This document shows, in pieces, positions 43,501-53,558 of a stretch of DNA of 64,000 nt (positions within the stretch are counted from its first letter, which is position 1; the number at the start of each line of letters is the position of its first letter). Position numbers and translations under genes: made by a program. This DNA comes from Aristolochia californica. Taxonomy: Eukaryota > Streptophyta > Magnoliopsida > Piperales > Aristolochiaceae. The stretch is taken from positions 42,879,357 through 42,943,356 of the forward strand of contig JARWKL010000005.1 in the NCBI GenBank assembly GCA_029961685.1. Direction: 5' to 3'. Below the pieces are notes generated by a model, which had not been told where the DNA came from, did no database searches, and saw only the letters and a list, made by a program, of their open reading frames with translations.

Positions 43501-44327
43501 CAGATATACCCCATCCACCACCAGTGTTGATGCCCGTGCCTGGTGCTGGGTAGGTCTCAAATTTTGCTTAGTTGATCTGTTTGGACCTTTCTTACACCGA
43601 GCTGGTTGTTTCCCTAATTTTGTTTATTTGGTAAAACTTGCAGTCCTTTGGGGCCTTTTGTACCTGCTCCACCAGAAGTAGCCATGCGCATGCTTAGGGA
43701 ACAAGGAGGCCCATCCCCTTATGACAGCAATGGTGGACCTCGTGGTCGGAAAGGAGGACGATCTGGTCATCCAGTTGGTGGCCCTGCACCAGTTCTTGCC
43801 GTTAATCCTGCTTTTCGACAAGATCCTCGACGTATTCGGAGGTAAATTAATGTGTATTTTCAATATTTGACTTGATCCTCTGAATTTTGAATATTGAATG
43901 ACCAGTTCTGTCCTTATTTGTGAAGTTGTCCTAGATTATGTTAAAAAAGAAAAAAGATATCTTGGTTCCCGTTTCCAAATACTGAACCTATATATGCTTG
44001 GCAGCTGCAAATATATCACTCTGCCTCTGGAAATAGGGTATATTTCCACTTAAAAAAAATGATATTCTCTGTCATCCTGTCTTAGCCTTTTGTACTGCAG
44101 GTTCTCTCTTTCTGATCACAATTATCTGTTCTTTGGGTTTTTTCCTCTTTATGTTTTGTATAGAGATTAATCAATGCGTTTTCCGTGTTTTTAGAAATTG
44201 ATTCAGTTTGTTTTACTTATTCTAATTCTAGAAACTTATTTGGTCGATGTGTTTTTGTGTGTGCAGCTATCAAGACCTTGATGCTCCGGAAGATGAAGTC
44301 ACTGTAATAGATTACAGAAGTTTGTAG
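34527..44327 (+). CDS. SE: SERRATE (ARS2-type) RNA effector, zinc finger protein
   Basis: Nuclear partner of DCL1 and HYL1 in miRNA processing and of the cap-binding complex in splicing. Exons: 34527-34915, 39664-39767, 40511-40571, 40955-41029, 41142-41216, 41299-41346, 41450-41518, 41596-42402, 42486-42534, 43248-43549, 43644-43841, 44267-44327, giving 745 aa (Arabidopsis 720). Order: an Arg/Asp/Pro-rich disordered N-terminus (1-130), the N-terminal core ([20 protein letters not shown]), the central ARS2 region ([19 protein letters not shown]), a C2H2 zinc finger near 494-519 (CGAKGC...HKHLRLKH), and a Gly/Pro-rich tail ending [14 protein letters not shown]. Start chosen at [10 protein letters not shown]; the upstream in-frame ATG at 34395 lacks family-like sequence. 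Intron 1 is 4.7 kb and holds a copia element. Confidence 0.95.
35434..35639 (-). repeat. Copia 3' LTR (short form)
   Basis: Matches the LTR at 38149-38600 at both ends, including the (GA)n tract and the terminal CCCACCTTGTAACA, but lacks about 240 bp in the middle. Confidence 0.8.
38149..38600 (-). repeat. Copia 5' LTR (full form)
   Basis: Partner of 35434-35639. It contains a (GA)n microsatellite at 38211-38232 and several CTCGTGTGATGA-like words near its right end. Confidence 0.8.
39785..40270 (-). mobile_element. LINE 3' fragment (RNase H-like part) in SERRATE intron 2
   Basis: Minus translation gives [18 protein letters not shown] and later [17 protein letters not shown], the pattern of the RNase H-like domain at the end of plant LINEs. 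It has stops, then a C-run (G13 on plus, about 39863-39875) and a 3' tail toward AATAAAAGCTTATTACC. It is inactive. Confidence 0.6.
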
Positions 44328-45332
44328 GCATTCAATGTCTGAGATTTGATTCCCCTGTATCAAGAACGCGCTTTAACCAATTATTAGAGAGTGGGAGGTC
44401 ATGGATTAGGGGGTTAGAGCTGTCGATGGTGGTGTTGCAGGGGAGTTTTAATGTGTTTTGTACCATAGCAATTAGTCAAGTATGAACCCTCAGGTTGTAG
44501 ACCTTTGCAGTTCAAAATTGCTTGGTTGGTAGGTCTTGCTCTTCCATCAACCCCCCCCTTGTGCCTGAGGGCGTATGTTAATAAACTGCTTAGTGATTTC
44601 ATCATTTTGGAGATGAGTAAAATATACCCTGCAACGGCTGCTTCTTCAGAAAGAGTGGTCATTTGGGATTCTTTTCTTGGTTTCATGTATCTTTGACCTA
44701 TTTATGAACCTTAAAAAGCATTTCCACAGAGAAGCCCTCACTGTATTTTGGAGATGAGTAAAGCTCGAGTAGTCTTGCAATGTTGATTATCAAAATGTAA
44801 TAGGAAACTTTGAATTGGCCTACTTGACGCCGTCTGTATCATTCTATATTACAGGGAATGTCTTAAATCTCCATGGAAGGCAATCCACGAGTTACTTGCA
44901 TTTGCTTGGGTAAATTTCTGGCCATTAAACCATTCTGGCTGCTCACGACAGAAATACCTTACCCCCCACCATAAGATCGAAAGCATCGAAGCCTTGAGTT
45001 TGAGCTTTACTAGGCCGTAATGGGTATAAATCCAATCCATTAATCTTCTTTGGGTTTCGACAGAAGACATGGTAACGGTTGGTTTGTCCAGGAAATCAGT
45101 TTCTGGAAACATTCCTGTTAGTCTTCAAATTATAGCGCCAATTGAAGAGAGAGACAACGCGTAGGGACACTTCCGTAATTTCGTGTAATTTGAATGGAAT
45201 GAGAAATAAGAGGAGAGTGGGGGCTTAGTGGAGGAACCCCATTATCAACCGTTTAAACCGTCTCGTGCAATTCAACTAGAAAGAGAGAAGGAAAACAGAA
45301 TTTGATGTAAGGAGAGAGTCTGAAGAACTGCC
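44328..45332. other. SERRATE 3' UTR and intergenic DNA before the MYB gene
   Basis: No convincing gene. Minus and plus ORFs of 60-90 codons here have no recognisable similarity. Confidence 0.5.
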
Positions 45333-46834
45333 ATGGATAAACACAGAGACGAGCCTGTTCCAATGAGGAAAGGGCCGTGGATGGCAGAAGAAGATGAGAT
45401 ACTTATAGATTACGTTCAGAAACATGGACCCCGAGACTGGAGTTCGATTCGAGCCAAAGGCCTGTTACCCAGAACAGGCAAATCATGTCGCCTGAGATGG
45501 GTCAATAAACTCAAACCCGATTTGAAGACGTAAGCATTTCTTCTTCCTCTTCTTCTATACTTCTATATCGCTGCTGTTTGATTTACTTCAGTAACGGGCT
45601 TGGTGACTCAGTTTTATTTAATGGGTCAACTGGTAATGTCTATTCTGGGTGTTTTTTTCTCTTTTCTGTTTGTTATTTGATTTTCGATAGCAGTTATAGG
45701 ATTCTTACGTTAGTTTCTGCAATTTGTGATTTTTTTTAAGTAATAATGACTTCATGTTGGTTTCATTCTACGAAAAAAAAAAAATGAAAAACAAGAAGTG
45801 GGTGCAAATTTTCAGCAGAGGAGGAAAGAATCGTCATTGAATTGCAAGCGCAATTTGGCAATAAGTGGGCAAGAATAGCAGCGTTTTTGCCAGGAAGAAC
45901 AGACAATGATGTGAAGAATTTCTGGAGTACCAGGCAGAAAAGGTTGGCTAGGATAATGCAGATGCCCAAATCACGGGAAAACCAAGTTTTCCAAGAAGCG
46001 TCCGACTTCAAGGTAAGAACAGTTCTTTGGCCAAACAATTTACTTGAGAAACCAAATGATTTTCTTCTGTGTAAACCTAAGAAAGTCGATTTCAGTCAGT
46101 TAGATGATGAACTTTTATACGCGGATCAGTATATTAATGTAAGATACTCATGGAATCATCTCTTTCTTTACCTTGTTTCCCAGAGAATACAGTCATTTCA
46201 TCTTTACTGATCAGAGAACTCCCATGAATGGTAGTTTATATCTCTATTAGTATCTTTTATATTTTCTTCCTGAAGTTCACTTTCTATCCAGGATACAGGA
46301 CCCAGTACCATGCCGTTTAACCAAGAACATTCAACGGGTCAATCAAGCCAGCCTTCCTGCACAGAGAATTCAGAACCCGTGCAAATGGTGGATTTACCAG
46401 ATTTAATAAGCCCGAACCATGATCGCTCATCTTTTGAAACAATTCCCATTGATCGAAACCCATATCTGGAACTACCATTGATTCCACCACCTCCACTACT
46501 ACAGTTCCCGTTTTCTCAACTCCCGGAGTCACCACTAGGAATTCCACGTCCGCCAGAAGGCCAAGACCTCTGTCATGAGTTTGTCGATCCCGTTTTCTCG
46601 GACGTGTATCCTGGCTCTGAGAACGACCTCAGATTTCCATCGGGATTCCCGGCCCTGGAACTTGATACTGGTCAAAATGGAGTTAAATTGGAAGAAAAGA
46701 ATCCTTCCAACCCTGATAGCTTTGATGATTTTCCGACTGGCATGTTCGATTACCTCGAATCTCTTCCAAGCTCATCGTATTGGCAGTTTGTGTCAAATAT
46801 TTGTAACAGAAGTGTATGTTTTAAGGATTACTAG
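45333..46834 (+). CDS. DUO1: R2R3-MYB transcription factor, DUO1-like
   Basis: DUO1 is the male-germline MYB that drives sperm-cell differentiation. Exons: 45333-45529, 45799-46138, 46292-46834, giving 359 aa (Arabidopsis DUO1 about 300). R2 spans residues 12-66 with W16, W36 and W56 and the DUO1-like [20 protein letters not shown]3 spans about 67-117 with [10 protein letters not shown] and [20 protein letters not shown]; its first tryptophan is replaced by Phe70. The C-terminus is acidic with [15 protein letters not shown] near the end, like the DUO1 tail. The acceptor of exon 2 (ACAAGAAG/TGGGTGC) has an A-rich rather than pyrimidine-rich tract. A second in-phase donor at 46013 would drop 42 residues. 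No miR159 site was spotted. Confidence 0.82.
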
Positions 46835-47939
46835 ATTGACTATTCATTCTCTGAACTCTGCAAGTTACTGTTATTGTGTTGAATACATAAACTCATCATG
46901 TTCTGACGTCAAATTAGAAGCATTTTTCTTTCGATTTTCCATAAAAAAACTAACACTGGGCAACCATGTTCAACAAATTTCGTTGCTGATACGAGTAAGG
47001 CTGTTCATGTATTAGCTGAGTTAGTTACAGGCAAGAATTTCTGCTGCTAACATGGCTAAGATAAGAAAGACCGACTAAAAGGCCATGGAAGATTTAACTA
47101 AATGCCAAAAATAAACAGAAATTGAGTGAAGGGATATAGTCGATGCATTCCTTGATCCCGATCATGCTAATCTTGTATTCCAGAATCTTCATGATTGAAT
47201 CTCCTCAAAACGAAATCACCCAGATGGGCGTAATTAGTATCATCGTCAAGGAAGAAATGGCTTGGTTTGGGTTACCCCCCCACCCTTCAGGACTAGATTG
47301 AATTTGGGGTTTTTTGTGGAGACGAAAATGGAAGAGGAAAAGAAGGATATAGACTGAGAGCCCACTGACATCTTCGCCATTTCCTCGGGCAGCTCACTCT
47401 CTACCGAGTTTCTGAAGTGGCAAAGAGACTGTGTAGCGGTATCCGAAGGTAGGAGATGAAATAAAAAGGGGGGTCATCTTGGACCCTTGGTTCCAAATAT
47501 TTAAGGACTCGAACCAAACCAAACCAGATTAATTTCTGACCTTGGGGTTCCGAGTCAATTATGTGACTCGAGTTTATTTTAATTTTTTTGCTAAAATAAG
47601 ACCCGAGCTTGATCCATTAGAAGCGAGTGGGTGAGATCAGAGATGGTTCAGAGATAATTTGACCTGCATTAATAATCATAAATGGGTTTATTGAATTGGG
47701 GATTAATTAAGAACTTCAAACTTGCAAGCCCAAGGCTTTGCAGGCCAATCAACATCCAGAAAAGAATACTAAAATTCAAAAAAAAAAAAAAAAATGGCGG
47801 GAGAAAATAAAATATAGATATTGAGTTTTTTATTTTCTGTATTGCATATCCCAACCCTCCTGAGAGCCACAGACAAATGAATTTTGCAGAGATGGGGCAA
47901 TTCCCCAGATTCTTATAAGTTCAGACCAATGTACTTAAA
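46835..47939. other. Intergenic DNA between MYB and PXN (tail-to-tail)
   Basis: Holds both 3' UTRs. No ORF or repeat of note, apart from an A16 run near 47779. Confidence 0.5.
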
Positions 47940-50900
47940 TCATGTTGGCTTTGACATGATCAGGCCAGCATCCTTTTTCAGTAGCAATCGAGCTGACTTC
48001 ACAAGTTCTTCCTTGATCATAAAAAGCACTGCAGCAGCTAGAACACTCTGCACAATTTTTGTGCTCATCCCTTTGTAAAATCCAGAGAGTCCCTCAAAGT
48101 GGATCATTTTCTCTATAGCATCAAGAGTTCCTTCATGCCCAGTAACAGATATGATCATAAGAACAGGAACCTAAATGAATAGGTTATCTAAGGAAAGAGA
48201 GGCATGGAAAGACATTATTGTATTTGAGGTTTGGTTAATGAGATTATAAACAAACCTTTATAGTGATGTGATTTGTCACCTCCCTTCACTTGTTTTACTT
48301 GTAGCCTAGACTGCAAAACAAAGAGAACTTTGAGTAATCATGCTAAATAGTGATTTCTGTGAAACTCTCTCTCTCTCTCTCTCTCTCTCTAAAGTGGCAA
48401 TGTGATGGATTGATGTTGCTGACTTTAAAATAGTTTGAAGCATCCAATTCTTAAACCTATGTTTCTACAACACTTGTATTGAACTATTGCACTTTTCCAG
48501 AAATAACATTCTATAGTTGATGCTCTTAAATTTTAAAATAAAAAAACAATTTCAACTAGGGAACCAATTCACAGATTTTATATTTAAGTACATGACAGGT
48601 CTGTACTCATAATGACCATTTTTGGAATGACATATAGACACCTACTTTGCCTACATTGCAACAATAAATGCAGTTATAAAGTGTAGGCATGAAAATTTAA
48701 TCATTAAAATTAAAATTCCAATTGATGGTCCAAATCGTCGATATTGATCAACGATCAAAATTGAAGGAACTTGATCGCCAGTTGACTGATGGCCTGAGTA
48801 TAAAGATTTTATCAAATAGTCCAATTGTCAAAATTAGATTTTCGACCAAAATTGTTGTTGATTACTAAGATCAAAGCCCAATCCAAGGTCACGACCACCA
48901 CCAACATCAAATTAGATAAGAAGGGTACTTAAACGCCACAAAAGCAAAGAAGGTGGTAGCGCAATAAAGCTTCACCCAAGTAAAAGAAGTGACAAATGAG
49001 TAACACAAGACATTGTAGGAAAACTTCATCTAAAAGGAAGAGGTGACCCTATTTCAAATGGGTAAGATGAGGTGTCATACTCTTATGGAAAGAAGAAGAA
49101 GTTTGATTACATGTCTCTCTTCCCTTACATGTATACGTAATTAAAGGGAGAGGGAGAAGATAAGAGATATGACCCCACATCACCTAAAACCTTGTAAATT
49201 TCCTTGTTGCTGTACTTATGTTTGTGAGTGTTCACGGATTATACCCCTCTGTATGTTGACAAAAAGATATATCTGAAAACAACCTTTAGCATGGGCTATC
49301 CGATGGACCTTTTTAATGCAAGATTCTCGAGGATGCTTTGTTACAATACATGCACAATTTGTAAGAACATTTCAAACAAAATAAAAAAAATAAAAAAAGA
49401 GGGAAACAAGTCCCAAATTAAAGTAAATAACACCAAGTAATAGAATTTTGCATGACAATTGCTTCCAGGCAAAAGGGATAGGATATAATACCTTGACAAC
49501 AAGTAGTGGATAGGTCAACACAGTTGCTCCTAGTTTAGCAACTGCTCCAAGAAGAAAAACCTGGGGAGAGTGAAAAGCAAAAATGTTAAAAGTTATCAGT
49601 AGTATGAAGTTGCTAGCAGAAATAGTGTTAGTAACATCTACCTTCCAGTCATGGACTGATGAAAAAATTCAGAGAATACTTGGCAAGAAAAGAAGAGAAC
49701 ATATTGATGTATATCCTCTGTTTCATATAGTTCGATTACTCCAAACAAAACTTCAGATTGATGTGGCATAAAAGAGCAAATTCAGTGATAATGGGTACTA
49801 TCTACTACGTAAAAAAATTCACAACTTTCTTTTCTCATTATAAGTGGTGGTCAGAAGAACATAAGATTTGTAATACGACATTAATCACAAATTTTTCCTC
49901 AAAAAAAAAAAACATTAATCACAAATTTACTCTCCAAAAATATTAAACTAGAAAGGCCAGAATCTACCTCCAGTGCAGTCACTCCTTTGTTTACATTTTT
50001 ACCCAACGCACGTCTTCCCTTCAGCTGCTTCAGGAGGGTCTCATAAAGCATGAACTGTATTGAAGGATTGCTCACCTGTTGACAGCAATTTCAAACATAA
50101 GAAATAAAAAATTCCTTTGTCAATCTCCACCTTCCCGAGGGATGGAAAGTTCAACTGATTTTATGTCCTACCATTATAAGTGTCCTACCAATTGATTTTA
50201 AGTCCTACCATTATAAGTGTCGGAAGCACACCCTTCCAGAATCCCATAATGCCAGCTTCATCATATACTTCTTGGACCTGTAGATATTCCTTTTGTGTTA
50301 TACTACAAACCAAAATCATACTAAAGAATCTCATGTCTTACTCTTAATGAGATTTCTTATCATCAGTTGACACATCATTCAATCAGTTACAATATGGCTT
50401 AAGAGATGGGTTATGGACAATGAACTGACAGCTTGGCTAGTTCTATAGGAAGGAGACTCTGTTACAGCCATAGTAATTGCTTCATCTGGAGAGAGGGGCA
50501 GAGTAGGTGGAAGTTGAGGCTTCCTCGATGCCTTTGTGTGTGTCTGTCAAGTAAAAAGATATATAAGCAAGCAGAGTAAGTAAGCAGTAGCAAAATTTTG
50601 AGCCCAGCATTTTGTACAGGATGCTTTGGACAACTTGCTAAAGTAGTAGCATAGGGTAGGCTGAAGAAGAAAATACAATCCACTCTGAATTGGAAACTCA
50701 CTTGCATTCGAGTCACAACAACCCAGATGGGGTTAGTCATCAGTACATTCACACACCTACACAAAAGGAAAGAAAGTACACTTTGTAAGTGAAAAGTTAA
50801 GCAGCAATGTGAGCAATCAAAAGAAGTGGGTTGCTAGAGAAGACAAATAAGACTGGAGCTCCAAATCTTACTGATTTCAGTTTATTGGCCATTTTAAAGA

Positions 50901-52436
50901 TGCAACAAGAACAGTTGATCTAGTTAGACCATGGAATAGGTCCGTAATTACAGAGCTAAAAGAACCTGCTAGTCATTCCATGGTGATGATTAGGCAATAT
51001 TAGGTAGAAACAACAGCTTCTGGAACAAAACCATTGGGCCTTTAATTTGTGTAGTCTTAAGTCTGTGGTGACTCAGTAGACCAAAAGTTCTCAACCGAGG
51101 GATCAGTAGTTAGATACATAAGAATGTCAAGTGAGAACATAATACCCTGATAAAGCAGCCACAATCAGTGATGAAAACATCCCTACTGATCCATCCCCCA
51201 TCCCGTTCCTATACTGAGCAAGTGCAGCAGCTTCTGCTCTGTTCCTGAATATTTGATAGAAATAGTAATAAACACCCTGAAACAAAAATATTGTACAATC
51301 AAATCGCTGCCGAAGTGTCCAGTATCCAACCTCTACATATAGTAATAATTTTAAGAGGAAAAAGCTGCATCAAACTTATAAAAATAAGCTGGTGGAAAAA
51401 AATATACTAGAGGCATGAACCCCATCATTTTGAACACGGCATTAACATTTGAAACACAAATTAACTACTAAGCTCTTCTTTCATTTATTTACTCTTATTT
51501 TTTTATGCCTGTGAAGTTGTCAAAAGTTGAGTTGCATATTCTGTTGAGCTAGTCCGACATTCATGATAAAACTTCAACAAGAAGAAGTTCCAATCTAATT
51601 TTTACTCTTTATAATCAAATTATGTTGAAGAAGAATGGTAGGTAGTGATTGTACACCTGAAAAAAGAGACATGACAAAGAAACTGGAAAGAAAGCTTAAT
51701 AAGAGTTCAAACTATACCACAAGGCTATAAAATCCCAGAGCCAACGATGGAACATAGAAGTAAAGTCAGGAAGGACTAGATGGCTAAACTGTTTAACTGA
51801 TCAAAACACGAATCCATATGTGTTCAAGTATCATGGTTGTCTGGAGTGTCTTGTGTGTTTAAGCAGTCATTATTGGAAAAGAAATAAAAGAACATGTAAT
51901 CTAAAGTCGAGCAACACCTTCAAAATATTATTCAGCAAACATTGAGTTGATGTACCAGCACTCTATCGAATTCATCCTAACATAATCCGCTAATGCACTG
52001 ACCTGGGATGTAGCTGTACCCACAAGCGACGGCATCAAACCGCCGTACAGTCTCCCCCATCCCTCTAGCTTGACGACCTGGTCCACACAAATTAAACAAA
52101 TTAAGAACCCAAATTTCATTTTGAAATCGAAATTAAAGAAAATCATCCGTGAATATAAAAAATACTAAAGTTTATAAATAACAAAAAACCTGACAAATCT
52201 GTTCAACTGTTCCCCCTCTCCTCCTTTCCTTCTTCGGGTCTCTCTCCGTCTGCTGCCGTGTATTCACCTGAATTCCCCCAATCAAATGATTAATGTTTCC
52301 AACTTTAAAATGAGCATGAAATGAAAAAAAAGGGGGAAACCACGAATAATATTACAGTTTGTAGTGGGTAGGTGATCAGCTGAGCGATGATCCCTCCTCC
52401 CGCCCCAGCCAATCCATTGATCAGAGCGTCTGACAT
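47940..52436 (-). CDS. PXN: Peroxisomal NAD/CoA carrier (mitochondrial carrier family)
   Basis: Imports NAD into peroxisomes. Minus exons: 52436-52356, 52267-52190, 52077-52003, 51276-51146, 50756-50702, 50543-50430, 50277-50209, 50075-49968, 49560-49492, 48310-48256, 48130-47940, giving 341 aa (Arabidopsis 331). The three carrier repeats carry YPLQTVNTRQQ, NPIWVVVTRMQ and YPLLVVKSRLQ. Other landmarks are EGWGRLYGGLMPSL, GIMGFWKGVLPTLIM and GLSGFYKGMSTKIVQSVLAA. Exon 6 (50543-50430) covers the variable hydrophilic loop and ends at a weak donor, CAAGCT/GTCAGT, so it is the least certain. Its length suits the family. All other junctions are GT/AG and in phase. Start ATG at 52436 matches the family (MSDALINGLAGAGGGI). 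Confidence 0.93.
48365..48390. repeat. (CT)13 microsatellite in a PXN intron
   Basis: A perfect CT run in the 1.18-kb intron between exons 9 and 10. Confidence 0.95.
50165..50221. repeat. 37-bp tandem duplication covering a PXN donor site
   Basis: GTCCTACCATTATAAGTGTC occurs at 50165-50184 and again at 50202-50221. On the minus strand this repeats the last bases of exon 7 and its donor (ATAATG/GTAGGAC). Confidence 0.85.
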
Positions 52437-52867
52437 CTGCTTCCTCTTTTATTTCCCCAGAAGGGGAAAGAAACGAACAAAATAAACGAACAACAAGTCT
52501 TTCTTATTCTGACATGGAGGAAGAGCATGTAAAACCAAACACAATAAGAAATGTAGAAGAAGAAGATTGCAAATTCAGAGAATAAGAAAAGGCAGACGAG
52601 GAGGGAGAATGAAAAAACAGAAAGGAAGAGTATCTGAATGTTTGGCAGTACGCGGGTATCCCCACAACAAGAAGTCTACCTAATTGCGTTCGCTTTCATG
52701 TCCAAGACCCCGTTTCGTGGAAAACTACCCCTTCGGCCGAGACTTAAAAGTTGTCCTTTAACACCCTACTCGACCGAATAATTTCGGTTGTACCGTTTAC
52801 CTTGTTTCTCAGGCTAATCAGTGTCACCGGAGCAATCCAACAACCAGTTCCGTGATTTCACTTCTTG

Positions 52868-53128
52868 TTATCCATGTAAACATCTTACAATTGACGGTGA
52901 TGATCCGAATCCGTGAGTTTCGGAACGCCAATCATTGATTCTCTGGACGGGAAGGGGTAGCTCTGAAAATTTAGTGGGAGGAGAGTGGCAATTTATTAGT
53001 GGAAGAAGCCAAAAGTAGCCGGATGCTTGGGAGATTACCTTGAAGAACGTGGCAGCAGACTGCGAAATGAGCAAGTTAACTTGGCGAAGTTGAATTCTTC
53101 CGACATCAGAGCAGGCCGTTTGGGCCAT
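52868..53128 (-). CDS. Hypothetical 86-codon ORF upstream of PXN
   Basis: Reads MAQTACSDVGRIQLRQVNLL and onwards with balanced composition. It lies between the PXN start and the IDH 3' end, both on the same strand. A possible donor (TTCAAG/GTAATC) follows codon 30, so it could be a first coding exon. No family is recognised and no ATG context or downstream exon was confirmed. It may be chance. A CACGTG box is at about 53166. Confidence 0.25.
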   Translation of the reverse strand: MAQTACSDVGRIQLRQVNLLISQSAATFFKVISQASGYFWLLPLINCHSPPTKFSELPLPVQRINDWRSETHGFGSSPSIVRCLHG

Positions 53129-53558
53129 TCATAAATTGCTTCTGCTCTCTTCGGAGACAGCGGCTCACGTGTGTTTCAAATTTTATTTTTATTCTTCTCA
53201 ATTTTAAAATAAAAAACCTATTATTTTTATTACCAAAGAAATAAACAATCACAAATGAGTGAATACAGTAAGCTGCAGCAGCAGAACGAAGGTTTCGAAC
53301 CTTAACTCGTTCATGGTGTAAGGAAAAATCAGACTGAATGTGTTTAAGCTTATTTAGACATGAAAAAACTCTTGCTTCAAGAAAACAATAAGATTATTCT
53401 GAAAGAGAAAAATAAAGATCATCTCTGCATGTGGCAGGACCAAGAAGATCCAATGTGCTGGAGATGACAGACCTTCCAGCTGCCTCGGAGATGAACTGTT
53501 TAATATTATCATATCTGGGCTGAATGAATTTAGTTTTTGGAGCAGAAAAATTTGGAGT

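Noticed and set aside
46292..46834. miR159 target site in the DUO1-like gene
   Set aside because: No stretch resembling the GAMYB/DUO1-type miR159 site was found by eye.
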